NCBI GenBank assembly: GCA_046094825.1
Contig: JBJTIF010000021.1
Location: 1-18,368 of the forward strand
DNA: 18,368 nucleotides
Reading direction: 5' to 3'
DNA from: JBJTIF01 sp046094825
Lineage (GTDB): Bacteria; Actinomycetota; UBA4738; HRBIN12
The position numbers and the translations under genes are program-made. This document shows positions 7,583 through 13,669 of this stretch, one piece after another (position 1 is the first letter of the stretch; the number at the start of each line of letters is the position of its first letter). The notes beneath the pieces were generated by a model. It ran no database searches. It was given only the letters and a program-made list of their open reading frames with translations, and was not told the DNA's origin.

Positions 7583-7612
7583 TTGCGCGGAGGAGGACCC
7601 CCGTGGTTCGAT
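7583..7612 (+). promoter_or_regulatory. Candidate promoter of form I coxMSL operon
   Basis: TTGCGC (7583-7588) and TTCGAT (7607-7612) are spaced by 18 bp. The -35-like hexamer and the spacing are the same as in the candidate promoter before the form II set. The predicted start of transcription, near 7619, falls inside the inverted repeat at 7612-7632. Confidence 0.35.
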
Positions 7613-7632
7613 TCGGCCCTCGCTCGGCCGAA
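7612..7632 (+). promoter_or_regulatory. Inverted repeat at form I transcription start and ribosome binding site
   Basis: TTCGGCC and GGCCGAA form perfect 7-bp arms separated by 7 nt. The downstream arm runs into the coxM ribosome binding site (AAGGGAG, 7631-7637) ahead of the ATG at 7644. The position suits either a repressor or activator site over the transcription start, or an RNA hairpin next to the ribosome binding site. Confidence 0.45.
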
Positions 7633-7643
7633 GGGAGCCACGG

Positions 7644-8516
7644 ATGCTGCCCGCACGCTTCGAGTACCACCGGGCCACGACGCTCGACGAGGCGCTCGGC
7701 CTCCTCGATCGGTACGGCGAGGACGCGAAGGTCCTCGCGGGTGGTCAGAGCCTGATCCCGATGATGAAGCTCCGCTTCGCGTCGCCGGGGCACCTCATCG
7801 ACATCAACGCGGTCCCCGGACTCGCCGGGGCCCGGGAGGACGGCGACGTCCTGAAGATCGGCGCGCTCACGCGCCACCGGGACGTCGCGACCTCCGACGT
7901 GATCGCGAAGCACCACCCGACGATCGCGACGGCGGCACCGCAGATCGCCGACCCACTCGTCCGCAACCTCGGGACGATCGGTGGCTCGCTCGTCCACGCG
8001 GACCCCTCCGGCGACATCGGGTCCGTGATGCTCGCGCTCGGCGCGACCGTCGTCGCGCGGAGCGCGAAGGGGGACCGCGAGATCCCGATCCGGGAGTTCC
8101 TCAAGGACACGTTCACCACGACGCTCGCCCCGAACGAGATCCTCGTCGAGATCCGCGTCCCGAAGGCGAAGGGCAAGGCGGGCGGCACGTACCTGAAGCT
8201 CGAGCGGAAGATCGGTGACTACGCGACCGTCGGCGTGGCGGCCTTCCTCGCGCTCGACGGCGGCAAGGTGAGCCGCGCCGGTCTCGGGCTCACCTCGGTC
8301 GGGCTCATCAACGTCCAGGCGACGGCGGCCGAGCATGCACTCGCCGGGCAGACGGTCTCCCGCGAGCTCTTCGCGAAGGCGGGTGACCTCGCCGCCGAGG
8401 CGGCGAATCCGGTGACCGACGTCCGTGGCACCGCGGACTACAAGCGCCACATGGTGAAGGTCTACACGGAGCGTGGGCTCGCGGCGGCTGCCGCGATGGC
8501 CGGCGCCGCGGTCTAG
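7644..8516 (+). CDS. coxM: CO dehydrogenase medium subunit, form I set (FAD-binding)
   Basis: This 290-aa flavoprotein subunit has AGGQSLIP (32-39) and TIGGSLVHADP (111-121), the two FAD-binding signatures of the CODH medium subunit, then a C-terminal CODH flavoprotein domain with a TADYKRHM motif near the end. It relays electrons from the [2Fe-2S] subunit to the membrane electron acceptor. As first gene of an M-S-L operon it has the gene order typical of true, copper-containing CO dehydrogenases. The ATG at 7644 has AAGGGAG upstream at good spacing. CoxS follows after 9 bp. It resembles the form II coxM in this window, but the two differ clearly in the C-terminal half. Confidence 0.95.
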   Translation: MLPARFEYHRATTLDEALGLLDRYGEDAKVLAGGQSLIPMMKLRFASPGHLIDINAVPGLAGAREDGDVLKIGALTRHRDVATSDVIAKHHPTIATAAPQIADPLVRNLGTIGGSLVHADPSGDIGSVMLALGATVVARSAKGDREIPIREFLKDTFTTTLAPNEILVEIRVPKAKGKAGGTYLKLERKIGDYATVGVAAFLALDGGKVSRAGLGLTSVGLINVQATAAEHALAGQTVSRELFAKAGDLAAEAANPVTDVRGTADYKRHMVKVYTERGLAAAAAMAGAAV

Positions 8517-8525
8517 GGGGTCCCC

Positions 8526-8999
8526 ATGGAGATCACGATCACGGTCAACGGCCAGACGCGCAAGGCCGACGTCGAGCCCCGCACGCTCCTCGTCCACGTC
8601 ATCCGCGAGAACCTCGGCCTCACCGGGACGCACATCGGCTGCGACACGACGAGCTGCGGCGCGTGCACGGTGCTCCTCGACGGTGTACCGGTGAAGTCGT
8701 GCACGGTCTTCGGCGTCCAGGCCGACGGGCGCGAGGTGACGACGGTCGAAGGTCTCGAGACCGCCGACGGCCTCGACCCGATCCAGGCCGCCTTCAAGGA
8801 GCACCACGGGCTCCAGTGCGGCTACTGCACCCCCGGGATGATGCTCGTCGGCAGGGCGCTCCTCGACGAGAACCCGAAGCCCTCCGACGACGAGGTCCGC
8901 TGGGCGATCTCCGGCAACATCTGCCGCTGCACCGGCTACATGAACATCGTGAAGGCAATCCAGGCTGCCGGTGCCGCGGGCGCCGGCGCGAAGAAGTAG
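8526..8999 (+). CDS. coxS: CO dehydrogenase small subunit, form I set ([2Fe-2S] protein)
   Basis: The 157-aa product carries two [2Fe-2S] clusters. The N-terminal plant-type cluster is bound by C39, C44, C47 and C59; the C-terminal cluster by C98 and C101 (CGYCTPG) and C133 and C135 (CRCTGY). No ligand is missing. It conducts electrons from the Mo-Cu site in CoxL to FAD in CoxM. An alanine/glycine-rich tail ending in two lysines follows the second cluster domain. The ATG has a run of G residues (AGGGGG) as ribosome binding site, and coxL starts 9 bp after the stop. The close match to the form II coxS (for example ADVEPRTLLV in both) shows the two sets are paralogous. Confidence 0.96.
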   Translation: MEITITVNGQTRKADVEPRTLLVHVIRENLGLTGTHIGCDTTSCGACTVLLDGVPVKSCTVFGVQADGREVTTVEGLETADGLDPIQAAFKEHHGLQCGYCTPGMMLVGRALLDENPKPSDDEVRWAISGNICRCTGYMNIVKAIQAAGAAGAGAKK

Positions 9000-9008
9000 G
9001 GGGAGACC

Positions 9009-11360
9009 ATGTCGACCACCGAGGAGATCCGCGGGCTGGGTCACAGCGTCCGCCGCAAGGAGGACGACCGCTTCATCCGGGGGAGGGGCAACTACGTCGA
9101 CGACGTGAAGCTCCCCGGCATGCTCCACATGGCGATCCTCCGGAGCCCCTTCGCGCACGCGAAGATCAACGGCATCGACACGTCGAAGGCGTCGGCGATC
9201 CCGGGGGTCATCGCGGTCGTGACGGGTGACCTCATGGCCCAGCACAACCTCGCGTGGATGCCGACGCTGTCGATGGACACGCAGGCGGTGCTCGCGACGG
9301 ACAAGGTGCGGTTCCAGGGGCAGGAGGTCGCGGCCGTGATCGCGACCGACCCCTACATCGCGAAGGACGCGCTCGAGCACATCGAGGTGGACTACGAGCC
9401 GCTGCCCCCCGTGGTGACGCCGCAGCGCGCCCTCGAGAAGGACGCGCCGGTGATCCGCACGGACAAGGAAGGCCAGACCGACAACCACATCTACCACTGG
9501 GAGACGGGCGACAAGGAGAAGACGGACAAGGCGTTCGCCGACGCGGACATGGTGGTGGCGCTCGACACCTTCTACCCGCGCTGTCACCCGTCGCCCCTCG
9601 AGACCTGCGGCTGCGTCGCGGACGTGAACCCCGCGACGGGTCAGGCGACGATCTGGATGACCTCCCAGGCGCCGCACGCGATCCGCACGGTCTTCGCGCT
9701 CGTGGCGGGCCTCCCCGAGGAGAACATCCGGATCATCTCCCCGGACATCGGCGGCGGGTTCGGCAACAAGGTGCCGGTCTACCCCGGCTACGTGATCGCC
9801 ACCGCCGCGTCGCTCCTGCTGAAGCACCCGGTGAAGTGGATCGAGGAGCGCACGGAGAACCTCATCTCCACCGGGTTCGCCCGCGACTTCCACATGCGCG
9901 GCGAGCTCGCGCTGAAGAAGGACGGGACGATGCTCGGCCTCCGCGCCTCGCTCCTGGCCGACGAGGGCGCGTTCCACGCGGACGCGCAGCCGACGAAGTT
10001 CAAGGTGGGTCTCTTCCACATCGTGTCCGGGTCCTACGACCTGCCGGCCGTCCACGTCTCGGCGGACGGGGCGTACACGAACAAGGCGCCCGGCGGGGTC
10101 GCGTACCGCTGCTCGTTCCGGGTGACCGAGGCCTCGTACCTCATCGAGCGCCTCGTCCAGAACGCGGCGTACGAGATCGGCATGGACCCGGCGGAGTTCC
10201 GTCGGAAGAACTTCATCAAGAAGGAGCAGTTCCCGTACGAGTCGGCCACCGGGTTCGTCTACGACTCCGGCGACTACGAGCGGGCCCTCGACATGGCGCT
10301 CGACATGGTCGGCTACGGCGAGCTCCGCGAGCGCCAGAAGGAGCGGCGCGCCGACGGGAAGCTCTACGGGATCGGGCTCGCGTCCTTCACCGAGGTGGTC
10401 GGGGCCGGCAACCACAAGGACTTCGACATCCTCGGCATCAAGATGTTCGACTCGGCGGAGCTGCGGATCCACCCCACCGGGAAGGCGATCCTGAAGATCG
10501 GCGTCCAGACCCAGGGACAGGGCCACGAGACGACGTTCGCGCAGATCGTCTCCGAGGAGATCGGCATCCAGCCCGAGGACATCCTCGTCCAGCACGGGGA
10601 CACAGACAACACGCCGTACGGGCTCGGGACCTACGCGTCCCGCTCGACCCCCGTCGGCGGTGCGGCGACCGCGATCGTCGCCCGCAAGGTCCGCGACAAG
10701 GGGAAGAAGATCGCCGCACACCTGCTCGAGGTGTCCGAGGAGGACATCGAGTTCTCGAAGGGCAGGTACTCGGTCAAGGGTGCGCCGGACAAGGTGAAGA
10801 CGATCCAGGACGTGGCGTTCGCGGCGTACACGAACTTCCCGGACGGGCTCGAGCCGGGCCTCGAGGACCGGCACTACTACGACCCGCCGAACATGACTTT
10901 CCCGTTCGGTTCGTACGCGGTCGGTGTCGAGGTCGACCCCGAGACCGGCGAGTGGAAGGTCGACCGGATGGTCGCCGTCGATGACTGCGGCACGCGGATC
11001 AACCCGATGATCGTCGAGGGGCAGATCCACGGTGGACTCACGGAGGGCTACGCGATCGCGGCGATGGAACTCATCACGTTCGACGAGGACGGGAACTGCA
11101 TCGGCTCGAACTTCATGGACTACCTGATCCCGACCGCCTGGGAGACTCCGAAGTTCGAACTCGGCGAGACCGTCACGCCGTCCCCCCACCACCCGATCGG
11201 CGCGAAGGGCGTCGGCGAGTCGCCGACGGTCGGATCGCCGGCCGCGTACGTGAACGCCGTGATCGATGCGCTCTGGCCCCTCGGGGTCCGCAACATCGAC
11301 ATGCCGCTCACGTCGGCGAAGGTCTGGGAGGCGATCCAGAAGGCCACGGCCTCCGCGTGA
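9009..11360 (+). CDS. coxL: Aerobic CO dehydrogenase large subunit, form I (AYRCSFR)
   Basis: This 783-aa protein is the catalytic subunit of aerobic Mo-Cu CO dehydrogenase, which oxidises CO with water to CO2. The diagnostic loop AYRCSFR (365-371) is intact; C368 corresponds to the cysteine that binds copper in the Oligotropha enzyme. SQAPH before the cofactor motif contains the glutamine that faces the molybdenum site, GGGFGNK (248-254) binds the molybdopterin cytosine dinucleotide, GQGHETT lies in the second half, and KGVGE gives the catalytic glutamate E737. Length and architecture are normal. The ATG at 9009 follows a GGGGGAG ribosome binding site, and the stop overlaps the next start as GTGA. 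Family and form assignment are firm; whether the host uses atmospheric or high CO cannot be told from sequence. Confidence 0.97.
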   Translation: MSTTEEIRGLGHSVRRKEDDRFIRGRGNYVDDVKLPGMLHMAILRSPFAHAKINGIDTSKASAIPGVIAVVTGDLMAQHNLAWMPTLSMDTQAVLATDKVRFQGQEVAAVIATDPYIAKDALEHIEVDYEPLPPVVTPQRALEKDAPVIRTDKEGQTDNHIYHWETGDKEKTDKAFADADMVVALDTFYPRCHPSPLETCGCVADVNPATGQATIWMTSQAPHAIRTVFALVAGLPEENIRIISPDIGGGFGNKVPVYPGYVIATAASLLLKHPVKWIEERTENLISTGFARDFHMRGELALKKDGTMLGLRASLLADEGAFHADAQPTKFKVGLFHIVSGSYDLPAVHVSADGAYTNKAPGGVAYRCSFRVTEASYLIERLVQNAAYEIGMDPAEFRRKNFIKKEQFPYESATGFVYDSGDYERALDMALDMVGYGELRERQKERRADGKLYGIGLASFTEVVGAGNHKDFDILGIKMFDSAELRIHPTGKAILKIGVQTQGQGHETTFAQIVSEEIGIQPEDILVQHGDTDNTPYGLGTYASRSTPVGGAATAIVARKVRDKGKKIAAHLLEVSEEDIEFSKGRYSVKGAPDKVKTIQDVAFAAYTNFPDGLEPGLEDRHYYDPPNMTFPFGSYAVGVEVDPETGEWKVDRMVAVDDCGTRINPMIVEGQIHGGLTEGYAIAAMELITFDEDGNCIGSNFMDYLIPTAWETPKFELGETVTPSPHHPIGAKGVGESPTVGSPAAYVNAVIDALWPLGVRNIDMPLTSAKVWEAIQKATASA

Positions 11361-12322
11361 GGCCGGCGCACCACCGGCGCGCCGCGGCCCTGACGGTCCG
11401 CGGCGAGCCGTTCGTCCTTGCGACCGTGGTGTGGCGGCGCTCGCCCTCGTCGGGCAAGGAAGGCGCGACCGCGCTCGTCACCCGGGACGGTGCGGTGCAC
11501 GGCTGGCTCGGGGGCGCCTGCGCCGAGCCGACGGTCGTCCGCGAAGCGCTCCGACTCCTCGGCGAGGGCAGGTCGCAGCTCCTGTTCCTCGGACCACCGG
11601 AGGAACTCGCCGCGAACCGTCGCGAGGGCGTCGTGACGGTCCCGATCGCGTGCCAGAGCGAGGGCGCGCTGGAGGTCTACATGGAACCCGTGCTCGTCCA
11701 GCCGCAGATCGTCGCCGTGGGCCGATCGCCCGCGGCACGGACGCTCGTCGGACTCGCCGCCGGACTCGGCTGGCGGGCGCTCCTCGTGGATGACGCCGGC
11801 GCACCGGAGGGCCTCCCCGAGGGAGCGCGGTGGGCCCCCTCCCTCGCGCCCGAGACCGTCGACGACCGCTCGTACGTCGTCGTCGCGACTCAGGGCCACT
11901 ACGACGAGGATGCCCTCGCCGCCGCCCTCGCCACGTCCGCGCCCTACGTCGGGCTCGTGGCGTCGGCGAAGCGCGCGTCGGCCGTCCTCGGCTACCTCCG
12001 CGACCGCGGGCTCGACGAAGCGTCGCTCGCGCGGGTCCACGCGCCGGCCGGCCTCGACCTCGGCCGGACTCCGACCGAGGAGATCGCGGTCGCGGTGCTC
12101 GCCGAGATCGTCTCGCTCCGTGCGAGCGGCGCGCTCGTCGGCGGCACCACCCCCGCCGCGCCCGCGCGCCACGAGGAGATCGACCCGGTGTGCGGGATGT
12201 CGGTCGAGGTCCAGGGCGCGCGGTATCGGACGGTCCACGACGGCCGCACCTACTACTTCTGCGCGGCCGGGTGCCTCGCCCGCTTCGAGGCGGACCCCGC
12301 CGGGCACCTCCCCGTCGCCTGA
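11357..12322 (+). CDS. XdhC-family protein fused to a C-terminal YHS metal-binding domain
   Basis: The 321-aa product begins with an XdhC/CoxI-type domain (about 10-111: SPSSGKEGATALV, GWLGGACAEP, EGALEVYMEP). A Rossmann-type domain follows (about 117-260), with VAVGRSPAARTL, VVVATQGHYDEDAL and GLVASAKRA. The last 50 residues are a YHS domain: IDPVCGMSV (275-283), RTYYFCAAGC (297-306), with cysteines 279, 302 and 306. XdhC proteins aid molybdenum cofactor sulfuration and insertion; YHS domains bind metals and occur in copper- and heavy-metal-handling proteins. Joined to the form I coxMSL operon by a GTGA overlap, it is a candidate factor for building the copper- and sulfur-bridged site of CO dehydrogenase. 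That role is inference. The N-terminal cysteine motif is ACAEP rather than the usual GGCxE. A strong hairpin follows the gene. Confidence 0.88.
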   Translation: MRPAHHRRAAALTVRGEPFVLATVVWRRSPSSGKEGATALVTRDGAVHGWLGGACAEPTVVREALRLLGEGRSQLLFLGPPEELAANRREGVVTVPIACQSEGALEVYMEPVLVQPQIVAVGRSPAARTLVGLAAGLGWRALLVDDAGAPEGLPEGARWAPSLAPETVDDRSYVVVATQGHYDEDALAAALATSAPYVGLVASAKRASAVLGYLRDRGLDEASLARVHAPAGLDLGRTPTEEIAVAVLAEIVSLRASGALVGGTTPAAPARHEEIDPVCGMSVEVQGARYRTVHDGRTYYFCAAGCLARFEADPAGHLPVA

Positions 12323-12334
12323 GCGGGCCGGTCG

Positions 12335-12376
12335 CCGGGGGAGGGACGGGCGCGAACGCGCCCGTCCCGCCCCCGG
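12335..12376 (+). terminator. Strong hairpin terminator after the form I cox operon
   Basis: CCGGGGG (12335-12341) pairs with CCCCCGG (12370-12376), and GGGACGGGCGCG (12343-12354) pairs perfectly with CGCGCCCGTCCC (12357-12368). A single A/G mismatch interrupts the 20-position arms, and the apex is AA (or a GAAC tetraloop). There is no following T tract, as is common for hairpin terminators in GC-rich actinobacteria. It starts 12 bp after the XdhC-YHS stop and precedes the promoter of the next gene. Confidence 0.75.
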
Positions 12377-12390
12377 GCAGTGCGGCGGCG

Positions 12391-12419
12391 TTGACGCGCC
12401 GTGGACCCTCTGCCTGAAT
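12391..12419 (+). promoter_or_regulatory. Candidate promoter of the MscS-type channel gene
   Basis: TTGACG (12391-12396) is a near-consensus -35. After 17 bp comes CTGAAT (12414-12419), a weak -10 that keeps the AAT end. It lies 6 nt before the ATG at 12426, so the transcript would be leaderless. No Shine-Dalgarno is seen. Confidence 0.42.
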
Positions 12420-12425
12420 GGGTGC

Positions 12426-13286
12426 ATGGACGCCATCCGCTCGTGGTGGTCGGAGACCGGCCTGTGGATCGCCGTCGCGATCGCCGTCGGGCTCGTGCTG
12501 TCCTTCGTCCTGCGCGTCTCCGTCGGGCGCTTCCGCCGCCGCCTCGAGGGTGCGGGCTCGGCGACGCAGGCGATCGACCTCCAGCGGGGGGCGACGCTCG
12601 CCCAGGCGCTCTCGACCGCGATGGTCGTGCTCCTGTGGACGATCATCGGCCTGCTCGTCCTCGACCGGCTCGGGGTGAACCTCGCCCCGCTCATCGCGAG
12701 CGCGGGGATCGCCGGCGTCGCTCTCGGGTTCGGCGCGCAGTCGATCGTGAAGGACTCGCTCACCGGGTTCTTCATCCTCCTCGAGAACCAGTTCGGGGTC
12801 GGCGACGTCCTCGAGATCCAGACGACCGCGAACCCGGTCTCCGGCAAGGTCGAGCAGTTCACGCTGCGCGCGACGGTGCTCCGCGCGTTCGACGGGACGC
12901 TCCACACGGTCCCGAACGGCAACATCCAGATCGTGAGCAACAAGTCTCGCGGATGGGCTCGCGCGATCGTCGACGTGCGCTTCGGCTACGGCGAGGACGT
13001 CGACGCGGTGCGCGAGCTCCTCGAGGAGCTCTTCGACGAGGTGCGCGTCGACGAGGCGTTCAAGGACTGGATCATGGAGGGGCCGAGCCTCCTCGGGATG
13101 GAGCGGCTCGGTGACTGGGCGCTCGTCATGCGCGTCGTCGCGGAGACGCGACCCTCGAAGCGGTTCGACGTCGAACGTCGGCTCCGCGAGCTCATCGCGG
13201 GGCGGCTCGCCGAGAAGGGCATCCGCACCCCGGTGCCGCCGCTCGGGGCACAGGCGTCGACGCCGACGCCGATGCCGCCCGGCTAG
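12426..13286 (+). CDS. MscS-family small-conductance mechanosensitive channel
   Basis: The 286-aa product has three predicted membrane segments (about 13-30, 62-80 and 86-118) followed by a cytoplasmic beta/vestibule domain. The third segment carries the glycine/alanine-rich pore helix of MscS (SAGIAGVALGFGAQSIVKD), and the beta domain has the usual VPNGNIQIVSN stretch. Such channels open under membrane tension and release small solutes after hypo-osmotic shock. Length is close to that of Escherichia coli MscS. A proline/threonine-rich tail ends the protein. The ATG at 12426 was chosen because it opens the hydrophobic N-terminus and fits the TTGACG promoter. The stop shares CTAG with the stop of the convergent rhodanese gene. 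It lies beyond the cox terminator and is probably unrelated to CO oxidation. Confidence 0.9.
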   Translation: MDAIRSWWSETGLWIAVAIAVGLVLSFVLRVSVGRFRRRLEGAGSATQAIDLQRGATLAQALSTAMVVLLWTIIGLLVLDRLGVNLAPLIASAGIAGVALGFGAQSIVKDSLTGFFILLENQFGVGDVLEIQTTANPVSGKVEQFTLRATVLRAFDGTLHTVPNGNIQIVSNKSRGWARAIVDVRFGYGEDVDAVRELLEELFDEVRVDEAFKDWIMEGPSLLGMERLGDWALVMRVVAETRPSKRFDVERRLRELIAGRLAEKGIRTPVPPLGAQASTPTPMPPG

Positions 13287-13618
13287 ACGACGCGGCCGGG
13301 TGTCCCGGCGTCGGTCGCGAGCGGGAGCCCCTCGCGCATCCACGCCTCGAGGCCACCGACGAGGTTCGCCGCGTCGAAGCCCCGCGCGACGAGCATGAGC
13401 GTCGCGAGTTCGCTCCGCGCTCCCGAGCGGCACACGACGACGGTGGGTCGCGACGCGTCGAGCGAGGACGACCCCCCCGCGAGGAGCGTGTTGAGCGGGA
13501 TGTGGACGGAGCCGTCGATGTGGCCCGCGGTCCACTCGTTCGGCTCGCGGACGTCGACGACCTGCACGTCCGCGGCGCGCGCCGCGAGTCCCTTCGGCGA
13601 CTCGGTCGGGGTGCTCAC
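13283..13618 (-). CDS. Single-domain rhodanese (sulfurtransferase)
   Basis: This 111-aa protein consists of one rhodanese domain. It shows VVDVREPNEWTAGHIDGSVHIPL (about 20-42), the catalytic cysteine C63 in the loop CRSGARS (63-69), and the closing VGGLEAW motif. The active-site loop has the length of small thiosulfate sulfurtransferases of the GlpE/PspE type, which move a sulfane sulfur atom via a cysteine persulfide. No signal peptide is visible, so it should be cytoplasmic. The GTG start at 13618 has no Shine-Dalgarno, but a TATGCT box lies 6 nt upstream, so it looks leaderless. Its stop overlaps that of the MscS gene by 4 bp (CTAG). It is divergent from the MFS gene across 51 bp. A sulfur-donor role for the nearby CODH site is possible but unsupported beyond proximity. 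Confidence 0.9.
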   Translation of the reverse strand: MSTPTESPKGLAARAADVQVVDVREPNEWTAGHIDGSVHIPLNTLLAGGSSSLDASRPTVVVCRSGARSELATLMLVARGFDAANLVGGLEAWMREGLPLATDAGTPGRVV

Positions 13619-13624
13619 GCCCGG

Positions 13625-13630
13625 AGCATA
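13625..13630 (-). promoter_or_regulatory. -10 box for leaderless rhodanese gene
   Basis: On the minus strand TATGCT ends 6 nt before the GTG at 13618, with no ribosome binding site in between. It lies 26 bp from the opposing -10 box of the MFS gene. Confidence 0.5.
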
Positions 13631-13656
13631 GCGGGGGGGCCGCGTGCACCCCCGGC

Positions 13657-13662
13657 TATCCT
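13657..13662 (+). promoter_or_regulatory. -10 box for leaderless MFS gene
   Basis: TATCCT ends 7 nt before the ATG at 13670. No Shine-Dalgarno is present. No clear -35 can be seen in the G-rich stretch upstream. Confidence 0.48.
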
Positions 13663-13669
13663 CGGCGGC

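Noticed and set aside
7380..11192. Very long minus-strand open frame (1270 codons) opposite the form I cox genes
   Set aside because: It is the mirror of GC-biased codons in coxM, coxS and coxL. The translation is arginine/aspartate/valine-rich low-complexity sequence with no domain, while the plus strand encodes intact conserved enzymes.
12418..12678. ATG at 12418 opening a short frame before the MscS gene
   Set aside because: It is out of frame with MscS, and its product is serine/arginine-rich noise; the ATG at 12426 begins the recognised protein.
13502..13669. Upstream start for the MFS transporter at 13502
   Set aside because: The added residues are antisense to the rhodanese gene and not hydrophobic; the ATG at 13670 has a well-placed -10 box.
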